64,000 nucleotides of DNA from Caulobacteraceae bacterium (lineage in GTDB: Bacteria; Pseudomonadota; Alphaproteobacteria; Caulobacterales; Aquidulcibacteraceae). Of the stretch, positions 55,047-63,308 are shown one piece after another. A model generated the notes under the pieces. It made no database searches and had not been told where the DNA came from. It saw only the letters and a list, made by a program, of their open reading frames with translations. The stretch's first letter is position 1, and every line of letters starts with the position of its first letter. The stretch is taken from positions 124,001 through 188,000 of the forward strand of contig WRPF01000001.1 in assembly GCA_009773335.1 (NCBI GenBank), read 5' to 3'. Position numbers and translations under genes: made by a program.

Positions 55047-56197
55047 ATGTTTCGCACACTGGCGGCCGCCGGCAACTGCAGACGGCGCTGATCGAAGCCC
55101 GCCCCGGCGACAACGTCCGCCTCGCGCGCGGTCGCTTTGAACTTACAGCGGGGATTTCCCTCGACATCGACCGCGTCTCGATCCGCGGTGAAGGCCCAGA
55201 CAAGTCCATCCTGTCCTTCACGGGCCAGACGAGCGGGGCCGAAGGACTACTCATCACCGCCGACGACGTGGTGCTGCGCGACTTCGCCGTCGAGAACGCG
55301 CGCGGCGACGGGATCAAGTCGAAGGATGCCGACCGCATCACCTTCCTCGACCTGCGGGTCGAGTGGACGCGCGGCCCCGATCCGTCAAACGGCGCCTACG
55401 GCGTGTATCCCGTCGGATCGCGGGACGTACTGATCGACCGCGTCACCGTGCGCGGCGCCTCCGACGCCGGCATCTATGTGGGCCAGTCACAAAACATCAT
55501 CGTGCGCCGCTCGCTCGCTGAGTTCAACGTCGCGGGCATCGAGATCGAGAACAGCATCAACGCCGACGTCTACGACAACGTCACGCGCCGCAACACGGGC
55601 GGCATTCTCGTGTTCGATCTGCCGGGTGTTCCCCAGACAGGCGGTCACTCCACCCGTGTGTTCAAGAACCAGATCACCCAGAACGACACGCCGAACTTCG
55701 CACCTGCAGGCAACATCGTCGCGGGCGTGCCGACCGGAACCGGCGTCATCGTCATGGCCAACCGCAATGTCCACATCTTCGAGAACGACATCTCGGAAAA
55801 CGGCACCGCGAATGTGATCATCACGGCGTATCGCCAGGAGATCACGGACCCGACCTACAACGCCCTGCCCCGCGACATCGTCATCCGCAACAACCAGTTC
55901 GGTCGCGGTGGCTTTGCGCCGGCGGGCGACTTCGCTGCGCTGCGCAGCGCAGGCGTGCCGTTCGGCGACATTGTCTGGGATGGAGCGACGATCTTCGTCG
56001 CCGCCGGTCGTCCGCGCGATGAGCCGGTCCGCATCAGCGTGCAGGATAATCGCTCGACGACGAACCAACCGGTCAATTTCCTCTCCCTAGGGCTTCCGGT
56101 CGCGTCCAGCCCTATCGAGGACGCGCAACCCGATGCGACGATGCCGTCCAAGCTCGTGATACCCGAACCAGAGCCTGTGCGGCTGTCGCAAGACTGA
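55047..56197 (+). pseudogene. Parallel beta-helix repeat protein, 5' end frameshifted
   Basis: The frame ending at 56197 encodes a right-handed parallel beta-helix protein (AGIYVGQSQNIIVRRS, GIEIENSINADVYDN, THRVFK-like strands, NFAPAGNIVAGVPTGTG). Homologues are exported and begin with a signal peptide, then LQTALIEARPGD. Here GGGGAG and ATG at 55047 open a different frame that reads MFRTLAAAGNCRRR and stops at once; the beta-helix frame is open back to the M23 stop at 55015 but has no ATG, GTG or TTG before GTG 55268. So the signal-peptide region seems deleted with a frame change (or is a sequencing error). Its partner, the diheme cytochrome, follows with a one-base overlap. Confidence 0.75.
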
Positions 56198-57255
56198 TGC
56201 GCGCGCGAACGTTCCTTCTTGGGGCGTTGGCGCTCCTCACTGCAGTCGGCGCGACGCCGGCAGCCGCGCCGCGTGACGCCGGCCCCAATCTTGATGTCAT
56301 TCTAGCGGATCGACCGGCGGCCACGCTCGGCGCCTACGGTCTGTTCCGTGACCCAGTCGCCCGGGAGCCGAACGCGGGCGTGGTCGCCTACGACTTGCCC
56401 ATCCCGCTTTTTTCCGACTACGCCGCAAAACGGCGTTACGTCTTCATGCCCGCGGGGACGCGTGCGCAGTACCGCGACGAAGGCGCCTTTGAATTTCCGC
56501 TGGGGACCGTTCTCATCAAGACGTTCGAGTATCCCGCAGACATGCGGCGTCCGGACGACAACGTCAGACAGATCGAAACCCGCCTTCTCATCCGCAATCG
56601 CACGGGCTGGGTGGCGAACACCTACATATGGAATGCCGAAGGCACAGACGCACGCCTGCAAGTCGCTGGCGCGTCCATGTCGGTGCGCTGGACGGCGCAC
56701 GACGGCGGCGCGCACGAAATCACATACGCGGCGCCGAACCGCAATCAGTGCAAGGGGTGTCACTCCGTCGACGGCGCCTTCACGCCGATAGGCCCGTCGG
56801 CCGGTCATTTCGGAATCGTCACGGCGGGCGAGACGGAACTCGCGCGCTGGGCACGGCTTGGTCTGCTCGATGGCGCACCGACGTCAGCGCCCGTCGCGCC
56901 CGTCAGTCTCGACGCGCGTGCGCGCGCCTACCTCGATATCAACTGCGCCCACTGCCACAACCCGCGCGGCCCGGCCAACACGTCGGGCCTCGATCTTCGT
57001 GCGACGCAATCCGAGCCCGCGCGATGGGGGCTGCGCAAACGGCCGATCGCCGCAGGTCGCGCGTCGGCCGACATGAGTTTCGCCATCGACCCCGGCCATC
57101 CCGAGCGATCGATCCTCCTGCACCGCATGGCGAGCGATGACCCGGGGGTAATGATGCCGGAACTGGGACGCACCGTCGTCCACGCCGAAGGCGTCGAACT
57201 TGTCCGCGCTTGGATTGCGCAGATGGACGCCGAAGGGCGTCCGCGCCAGAACTGA
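56197..57255 (+). CDS. SO2930-type diheme c-type cytochrome
   Basis: A 352-residue exported protein (signal peptide ending about AAA, residue 24) with two heme c motifs, CKGCH near residue 186 and CAHCH near 248. It belongs to the family first named for Hyphomonas HNE_0200, which is regularly found beside parallel beta-helix proteins, as here; the function of the pair is unknown. LFSDYAAKRRYVFMPAG and FEYPADMRR are family-like. ATG at 56197 overlaps the beta-helix stop by one base. It is probably periplasmic and passes electrons to an unknown acceptor. Confidence 0.88.
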   Translation: MRARTFLLGALALLTAVGATPAAAPRDAGPNLDVILADRPAATLGAYGLFRDPVAREPNAGVVAYDLPIPLFSDYAAKRRYVFMPAGTRAQYRDEGAFEFPLGTVLIKTFEYPADMRRPDDNVRQIETRLLIRNRTGWVANTYIWNAEGTDARLQVAGASMSVRWTAHDGGAHEITYAAPNRNQCKGCHSVDGAFTPIGPSAGHFGIVTAGETELARWARLGLLDGAPTSAPVAPVSLDARARAYLDINCAHCHNPRGPANTSGLDLRATQSEPARWGLRKRPIAAGRASADMSFAIDPGHPERSILLHRMASDDPGVMMPELGRTVVHAEGVELVRAWIAQMDAEGRPRQN

Positions 57256-57278
57256 ACCAAAGAACCCAAGGAGCCCCC

Positions 57279-58268
57279 ATGTCCCTGCGCACTCCCATCT
57301 GCGACATGCTTGAGATCGAGCATCCTATCCTGCTGGCGGGCATGGGCGGTGTTTCCTACGCGGAACTTGCCGCCGCCGTATCGAACGCAGGCGGTTACGG
57401 TGTGCTCGGCATGGCCGGCACCTCCGCGAAATTCATCAAAGAGCAGATGCAGAAAACGCGCTCCCTCACGTCCCGCCCGTTCGGCGTCGATCTCCTCGCA
57501 GCGTCGCCGGAATCGCTCACCGAGTCCGTGGACGTGATCATCGGCGAAGGCGCCTCAAGCTTCATCGCGGGCCTTGGCGTGCCGATGCCAATCATGGAAA
57601 AGCTGAAGAAAGCTGGGCTCAAGGTGATGGTCGTCTGTGGCGCAGTGAAGCATGCGATCAAGGCCGAACAGGCAGGCTGTGACGCGGTGATCTGCCAGGG
57701 CGGCGAAGGCGGCGGACACACCGGGCTGGTCGGCACCGCGCCGTTCGTCGCGCAGGCTGTGGAAGCGGTGAAAATTCCCGTCATCGCCGCAGGCGGCCTC
57801 TACGACGGACGTGGGCTGGCGGCAGCGCTCTCGCTCGGCGCACAGGGCGTCTGGATGGGCACACGCTTCATTGCGTCGACCGAAGCGCACTCGGCGCATA
57901 TGTATCGCGACGCCGTCGTCGAGGCGACCGACGAGGATACGATCCGCACGCGCTGCTATTCCGGCAAGCCGATGCGGGTGAAGAAGAACACTTATGTCGA
58001 TGACTGGGAGCGTCGCCCGCAGGACATCCAGCCCTTCCCTATGCAGGCGGCGCTCAGCGTGCAGACCGGCGTCCTTGGCGGCATCGGCGGACAGATGGAG
58101 GGCCTGGAACCGGATCGCTCGTGCTTCGCCATGGGCCAATCCGCAGGCGGCGTGCGCGATGTGAAACCTGCAGGCGTCATCATCGAAGACATCATGCGCG
58201 AAGCGCACGCGGCCATTTCGCGGGTTTCCGCGCTGCAGGCGAAGTCGCCCGCGAAGACGGCGGGTTGA
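57279..58268 (+). CDS. NAD(P)H-dependent flavin oxidoreductase / nitronate monooxygenase
   Basis: A 329-residue FMN-binding TIM-barrel of the 2-nitropropane dioxygenase family. PILLAGMGGVSYAELAAAVSNAGGYGVLG at the start, catalytic-region GGEGGGHTG near 145 with the His, and GGLYDGRGLAAALSLGAQGVWMGTRF for the FMN phosphate. Members oxidise nitronates or reduce quinones/enoyls; choice not clear. AAGGAG before the ATG. It lies 23 bases downstream of the cytochrome gene. Confidence 0.92.
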   Translation: MSLRTPICDMLEIEHPILLAGMGGVSYAELAAAVSNAGGYGVLGMAGTSAKFIKEQMQKTRSLTSRPFGVDLLAASPESLTESVDVIIGEGASSFIAGLGVPMPIMEKLKKAGLKVMVVCGAVKHAIKAEQAGCDAVICQGGEGGGHTGLVGTAPFVAQAVEAVKIPVIAAGGLYDGRGLAAALSLGAQGVWMGTRFIASTEAHSAHMYRDAVVEATDEDTIRTRCYSGKPMRVKKNTYVDDWERRPQDIQPFPMQAALSVQTGVLGGIGGQMEGLEPDRSCFAMGQSAGGVRDVKPAGVIIEDIMREAHAAISRVSALQAKSPAKTAG

Positions 58269-58273
58269 GACGC

Positions 58274-58927
58274 ATGCGCACCCTTTTGAAGGCGCTCACC
58301 ATCGCCGCGCTCGTTGCTCTCGCCGCCTGCGGAACCTCAGGCGGGCCCATCAGCGGCGGGCCGACGCGTCCTGTGGGCTATCCCGCGGCGGCCTGGGAAG
58401 TGCGCCCCGAGGGCCGCGCATGGACGACGATCGCACACCAGTCGATCGACACGCTCGCGCCGCAACTCGTGTCGCTCGTGCCCACCGATATCGACGCCTT
58501 CTGCCCCGGCTACCGCGCGACCAACGCCGCAGGCAGGCGCGCCTTCTATGTTTCGCTGCTGGCGGAACTCGCTCGGTACGAGAGCAACTTCGATCCGTCT
58601 GTCCGTTACACGGAATCGTTTTCGGACAACGCAGGCCGGCGCGTCGTCAGTCGTGGGCTGCTGCAACTCTCGCAGGAGAGCGCCAACGGTTACGGCTGCG
58701 CGATCGCGAACGCCGAACAGCTTCATGATCCGCAAACCAACATCAGCTGCAGCGTGCGCATCCTGGCGCGCTGGGTGGAACGCGACGGCGTGATCGCCGG
58801 CTACAGCACCGGCGCGTGGCGCGGCGCGTCGCGCTACTGGAGCCCGTTCCGCGACCGCAACAAGCTCGTGGACCTGCAGGCCGCGCTCAATGCGCAGCCC
58901 TTCTGCGCACGTCTGCGCACGAGCTGA
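58274..58927 (+). CDS. Lytic transglycosylase-like lipoprotein
   Basis: A 217-residue lipoprotein (lipobox LAAC, Cys19) with an SLT-like domain. The catalytic Glu is probably in LARYESNFDPSV at about residue 101, followed by SRGLLQLSQESANGYGC and a Cys pair that may be disulfide-linked. It would cleave peptidoglycan glycan strands at the outer membrane. ATG at 58274 lies 5 bases after the preceding stop. Confidence 0.82.
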   Translation: MRTLLKALTIAALVALAACGTSGGPISGGPTRPVGYPAAAWEVRPEGRAWTTIAHQSIDTLAPQLVSLVPTDIDAFCPGYRATNAAGRRAFYVSLLAELARYESNFDPSVRYTESFSDNAGRRVVSRGLLQLSQESANGYGCAIANAEQLHDPQTNISCSVRILARWVERDGVIAGYSTGAWRGASRYWSPFRDRNKLVDLQAALNAQPFCARLRTS

Positions 58928-58938
58928 GAGGCAGACAG

Positions 58939-60714
58939 ATGCTCCGACACACGCTGATCGCCGCTGCATTTGCACTGTGCGCCACAGCGCAGGCGACTGC
59001 GCAGACGCAGACCGTGGAGACACGCTATGGCGGCGGCGATCGCGTGTCCGGCGCGCCGTGGGCGACGCGCTCGCCCGTGATCGCACCTCACGGCGCCGCA
59101 GCGACCGCGCATCCGCTGGCGACACAGATCGCAATCGACGTCCTCAAGGACGGCGGCAGCGCGGTCGACGCAGCCATTGCAGCGAACGCGATGCTCGGCC
59201 TCGTCGAGCCGACCGGCAACGGCATGGGCGGCGACGTGTTCGCCATCGTGTGGGATCCTCGGACGAAGAAACTCCATGGCTACAATGGCTCCGGCCGTTC
59301 GCCGCAGGGGCTGGATCTGGAAACCCTGCGCCGCGTCGCGCGCGAAAAGGGCGGTGGCTACATCCCTTCCTTCGGCGCGGCGGCGGTCACTGTGCCGGGA
59401 ACCGTCGATGGCTGGTACGCACTGCATGGGCGCTTCGGGCGTCTCCCCATGCGCCGTCTCCTCCAGCCCGCCATCGACTATGCGGAAAACGGCGCGCCCA
59501 TTCCGCAGACCATCGCCTTCTACTGGGCCAACAACCAGCGTCGTCTCGAGCGCGCCTTCGCCGAAAGGCAACTCGAGGAAATCGAGAACGCGCGGCGCAC
59601 CTACTGGCCGAACGGCGTGACGCCGGCGGCGGGATCTCTGTTCCACAACCCCGATCTCGCCCGCACGCTGCGCGCGCTCCAGCGCGGCGGACGACGCGCG
59701 TTCTACGAAGGCCCTGTTGCGCGCGCGACCGACGCCTACATGCGCCGCATCGGCGGGTGGCTGCGCTACGAGGACTTTGTCGCGCATCACGGCGAATGGG
59801 TCGATCCGCTGTGTGTGGACTATCGTGCGGGTGTTTCACTCTGCGAGTTGCCGCCGAACACACAAGGCGTCTCCGCGCTGCAGATGCTACAGATCCTTCG
59901 CGGCTACGACATGCGCGCGCTCGGCTTCCAGACCGCCGACAGTCTGCACGTCCAGATCGAGGCCAAGCGGCTCGTCTTCGCGGATCGCGCGAAGTATTTT
60001 GCCGATCCCGCGTTCGCGCTCGCCGATCTCAACCGTCTCATAGCGCCCGGCTACGCCGATCAGCGTCGCGCCATGATCCGCATGGATCGCGCGATGGACA
60101 CGCCCGACGCCGGACCGGACGTGCTGCGCCGCGGCGACACCACCTATTTCACCACCGCCGATGCGAACGGGATGATGGTCTCGATCATCCAGTCGAACTA
60201 TCGCGGCATGGGATCGGGGCTCGTGCCGGACGGTCTGGGTTTCATGCTGCAGGACCGTGGCGAACTCTTTGCGCTCACCGATGGCCACGCCAACATCTAC
60301 GCGCCTCGGAAGCGCCCCTTCCACACGATCATTCCCGCCTTCGCGCTGCGCAACGGCGAACCGTGGCTCGCGTTCGGGCTCATGGGCGGCGACGTGCAGC
60401 CGCAGGGCCACGTGCAGATCATCCTGAACATCGTCGACTACGGCCTCGACGTGCAGGCGGCGGGCGACGCCGCGCGCTGGCGACACGGCGACGACGCCGA
60501 ACCCACCGGCGAACCGCCGCAGGACAAGGGCAAGGTGTTTCTGGAAACCGGGTTCACACCCGCCGTCCGCGAAGCGCTGCGCGCGCGGGGACACGACGTA
60601 CGCCCCGGCGACGGGAGCTTCGGCGGGTACCAGGCGATCATGCGCGACGCTGAACGCGGCGTGTACGTGGCGGCCACGGAAATGCGCAAGGACGGCGCCG
60701 CCGATGGCTACTGA
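58939..60714 (+). CDS. ggt: Gamma-glutamyltransferase
   Basis: A 591-residue periplasmic GGT (signal peptide ending about AQA-TA, residue 20). It should autocleave before Thr401 (GDTTYFTTAD) into large and small subunits; this Thr becomes the nucleophile that transfers gamma-glutamyl from glutathione. VEPTGNGMGGDVF, PNTQGVSALQML and SIIQSNYRGMGSGLVP are present. The usual ...TTH... after cleavage is TTYFTT here, a His to Tyr change beside the active site. GAGAGG precedes the ATG. Confidence 0.92.
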   Translation: MLRHTLIAAAFALCATAQATAQTQTVETRYGGGDRVSGAPWATRSPVIAPHGAAATAHPLATQIAIDVLKDGGSAVDAAIAANAMLGLVEPTGNGMGGDVFAIVWDPRTKKLHGYNGSGRSPQGLDLETLRRVAREKGGGYIPSFGAAAVTVPGTVDGWYALHGRFGRLPMRRLLQPAIDYAENGAPIPQTIAFYWANNQRRLERAFAERQLEEIENARRTYWPNGVTPAAGSLFHNPDLARTLRALQRGGRRAFYEGPVARATDAYMRRIGGWLRYEDFVAHHGEWVDPLCVDYRAGVSLCELPPNTQGVSALQMLQILRGYDMRALGFQTADSLHVQIEAKRLVFADRAKYFADPAFALADLNRLIAPGYADQRRAMIRMDRAMDTPDAGPDVLRRGDTTYFTTADANGMMVSIIQSNYRGMGSGLVPDGLGFMLQDRGELFALTDGHANIYAPRKRPFHTIIPAFALRNGEPWLAFGLMGGDVQPQGHVQIILNIVDYGLDVQAAGDAARWRHGDDAEPTGEPPQDKGKVFLETGFTPAVREALRARGHDVRPGDGSFGGYQAIMRDAERGVYVAATEMRKDGAADGY

Positions 60715-60755
60715 AGCGCGCAATCTCGCCACGGTTTTCAGTAAGCTCTGACGCC

Positions 60756-61163
60756 ATGATACGGACGTCCTTCGCCGTCGCGGTGTGCGCCGCCACAATG
60801 CTGGCGGGCGCGGCGCTCGCCCAGCCGCTGCAGCGATCCGCTCTGCCGGAAACGCCGGAAGGCCGCCGCCAGCAGTATCTGCTCGAAACCCGCCAGCTCG
60901 CGCAGGTGCTCGGCAACGCGCATTATCTGCGCCTGTTGTGCGTCGGGCGTGGCGACCAGTCATGGCGCGAGTACATGCGGATGCTCATGGACCGCGAGGG
61001 AGGCGCGCGGCGCACGGACCTGATCGATGCGTTCAACGCTGGGTATCGCGCGGGCGAAGAGCGCTTCCCGGCCTGCACGCCGGGCGCTCAGGCGCAGGAA
61101 GCGGAACTGAAGGCGCAAGGCCTGCGCCTGGCGGATACGCTTTCCGCGCGGCATCGGGATTGA
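60756..61163 (+). CDS. TIGR02301-family exported protein
   Basis: A 135-residue protein with signal peptide (MIRTSFAVAVCAATMLAGAALAQ). The mature part fits the alphaproteobacterial TIGR02301 family: RQLAQVLGNAHYLRLLC, WREYMRMLMDRE, DAFNAGYRAGEERFPACT, with two Cys that could pair. Function unknown. It is 6 bases upstream of a second small gene, and the two are often neighbours in this class. Confidence 0.8.
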   Translation: MIRTSFAVAVCAATMLAGAALAQPLQRSALPETPEGRRQQYLLETRQLAQVLGNAHYLRLLCVGRGDQSWREYMRMLMDREGGARRTDLIDAFNAGYRAGEERFPACTPGAQAQEAELKAQGLRLADTLSARHRD

Positions 61164-61168
61164 GTGAG

Positions 61169-61408
61169 ATGTCCGCACCGCCTGTTCTCCCGGAAGACGC
61201 CCAGAAATCCCTCGCGCTCGATCTTCTCCTGAACGCGTGGGACGCCGCGCTCGCACAGGGCGTGGCGCCGGAACTGCTCGCATCTACGGCGGTGTTCGCC
61301 GCGCTGACAGACATGGTCGACATGCACGGGGCGGACGCGGTCGCGGCATTCTGCGAAGATCTTCCCGCCCGCGTGCGCGCCGGCGAGTTCACGATGTGCG
61401 AGGACTAG
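61169..61408 (+). CDS. Small conserved acidic protein, unknown function
   Basis: A 79-residue soluble protein. SLALDLLLNAWDAALAQGVAPELLASTAVFAALTDMV and the end DLPARVRAGEFT look like a short helical family conserved beside TIGR02301 in alphaproteobacteria. No name can be given. GAG lies just before the ATG at 61169. Confidence 0.7.
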   Translation: MSAPPVLPEDAQKSLALDLLLNAWDAALAQGVAPELLASTAVFAALTDMVDMHGADAVAAFCEDLPARVRAGEFTMCED

Positions 61409-61472
61409 ACTGTTCTCCTGGCGGCCCGGCCCGGCGTGCTAGAACTGTTTGTGTCAGCAACGGAAGACCATC

Positions 61473-62696
61473 ATGGCCACCCCCGGCGCCCTAGCGGGCA
61501 TTCGCGTCCTCGACCTGTCCCGCATCCTGGCCGGCCCGTGGGCGACACAGATTCTCGCCGACATGGGCGCCGAGGTGATCAAGATCGAAAAGCCCGGCGC
61601 CGGCGACGACACGCGTGGCTGGGGGCCGCCCTTTCTTGAAGGGCCGGAGGGCCGTGGCGACGCCGCCTACTATCTCGCCGCCAACCGCAACAAGCGGTCC
61701 GTCACCCTCGATTTCACGACCCAGGACGGCGCTGATATCCTGCTCAGGATGCTGCCCGGCTGCCAGATCATGGTGGAGAATTTCAAGACCGGCGGTCTGG
61801 CGAAGTACGGCCTTGACTATGCGAGCGTGGCGAAGATCAACCCGGCGATCGTCTACTGCTCCATCACCGGCTTCGGTCAGGACGGCCCCTACGCGCAGCG
61901 CGCGGGCTACGACTATCTCGTGCAGGCGATGGGCGGCCTCATGAGCATCACCGGCCAGCCGGACGGCGTGCCGGGCGCGGAGCCGCTCAAGGTCGGCGTC
62001 GCCGTCGCCGATCTTTTCTCGGGCATGTACGCAGCGACCGGAATCCTCGCCGCACTGCGCCACGCCGAACGCACCGGCGAGGGCCAGCAGGTCGACATCG
62101 CGCTTCTCGATTGTCAGACCGCCATGTTGGCCAATCAGGCGATGAACTACTTCGTCTCAGGCGCGGCGCCCACGCGACTCGGCAATGCGCATCCGAACAT
62201 CACGCCGTATCAGGTGTTTCCCACCGCCGACGGACACATCGTCCTTGCCGTCGGCAATGACGGCCAGTTCCGATCCTTCTGCGCCGAAACCGGTCTGGAC
62301 GCGCTGCCCGCCGACCCGCGCTTCAATGCCAATCCGGCGCGCATCGCCCATCGTGACGAACTGGTAGAGATCATCGCAGGCGCTATGCGGACGCGCACGA
62401 CCGGCGCCTGGATCACAGCGCTCGAAACAGCGGGCGTACCCTGCGGCCCGATCAACACGATCGACCAGGTCTTCGCCGACCCGCAGGTGCGCGCGCGCGG
62501 CATGGCGCAGACGATGACGCGCACCGACGGACAGGACGTGACCCTTGTCGCGAGCCCGCTCAAACTCTCGCGCACGCCGCCACGGGTGGAGCATGCGCCG
62601 CCGCCGCTGGGCGCCGACACCGAACGCGTCATGCGCGACATCGCGGGACTGGACGGCGACGAGATTGACCGCCTGCGCGCGCGCAGGGTGTTGTAG
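61473..62696 (+). CDS. CaiB/BaiF class III CoA-transferase
   Basis: A 407-residue class III CoA-transferase. GIRVLDLSRILAGPWATQILADMGAEVIKIEKPG at the N-terminus and the catalytic Asp in VGVAVADLFSGMYAA at about residue 180. Unlike the racemase at 1.6 kb, this one has the transferase-type Asp without the racemase His motif (GYDYLVQAMGGLM instead). Substrate unknown (formyl-, succinyl- or carnitine-CoA type). CGGAAG precedes ATG 61473. Confidence 0.9.
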   Translation: MATPGALAGIRVLDLSRILAGPWATQILADMGAEVIKIEKPGAGDDTRGWGPPFLEGPEGRGDAAYYLAANRNKRSVTLDFTTQDGADILLRMLPGCQIMVENFKTGGLAKYGLDYASVAKINPAIVYCSITGFGQDGPYAQRAGYDYLVQAMGGLMSITGQPDGVPGAEPLKVGVAVADLFSGMYAATGILAALRHAERTGEGQQVDIALLDCQTAMLANQAMNYFVSGAAPTRLGNAHPNITPYQVFPTADGHIVLAVGNDGQFRSFCAETGLDALPADPRFNANPARIAHRDELVEIIAGAMRTRTTGAWITALETAGVPCGPINTIDQVFADPQVRARGMAQTMTRTDGQDVTLVASPLKLSRTPPRVEHAPPPLGADTERVMRDIAGLDGDEIDRLRARRVL

Positions 62697-62705
62697 GAGA
62701 AGACG

Positions 62706-63308
62706 ATGATCGAACTTGTCTCTGCGCCATCCGTGTACGGCCAGAAAGTCCACATCGTGCTTGAGGAAACCGGCCTCCCCTACGTCGTGCGCAACGCCGT
62801 GGACGCGCCGACGTCGGCGCACAATCCGTTGGGCAGGACGCCGTCGCTCCACGATCCGCACGGTCCGGACGGCCTGCCCATCACGCTCGGCGAGAGTGCG
62901 GCCATCGCGCGCTATCTTGCCCGCAAGGCCAAGAAACTCGGCCCTGAAAGCGCGCGCGAGATGGCGGAGTTCGACTATTGGGCGTTCGCGATCGCCGCGA
63001 GCCTCAGCCCGCAGTTCGCAGTCGCGCTCTACCTCACAGACCACACGCCAGAGCGCGCCGACTGGGCGCGCGACGTCTTCCTAGACAATGCACGCCGCAT
63101 GCTGCGCGTATTCGAAGAGCGCATCGCCACTCGCCACTTCCTTGCAGGCGAGCGCTTCACGATCCTCGATGCGCTGCTCTACCCGCATCTGGCAGCAGCC
63201 GAACGTCTGCCCGGCGACCTCGACGGCTTTCCCAACCTGCAGCGCTATCGCGAGCGAATTGGTCAACGCGAAGGCGTCAAGCGCGGCATGGCCGTCCTGA
63301 CGGCCTAG
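62706..63308 (+). CDS. Glutathione S-transferase family protein
   Basis: A 200-residue GST. The thioredoxin-like N-domain has SAPSVYGQKVHIVLEETGLPY with Ser7/Ser9 or Tyr11 as candidate catalytic residues, then GRTPSLHD and GESAAIARYLARK for glutathione. The helical C-domain runs from about 90 to the end. It follows the CoA-transferase by 9 bases and converges on the ThDP enzyme with a shared CTAG stop. Confidence 0.88.
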   Translation: MIELVSAPSVYGQKVHIVLEETGLPYVVRNAVDAPTSAHNPLGRTPSLHDPHGPDGLPITLGESAAIARYLARKAKKLGPESAREMAEFDYWAFAIAASLSPQFAVALYLTDHTPERADWARDVFLDNARRMLRVFEERIATRHFLAGERFTILDALLYPHLAAAERLPGDLDGFPNLQRYRERIGQREGVKRGMAVLTA

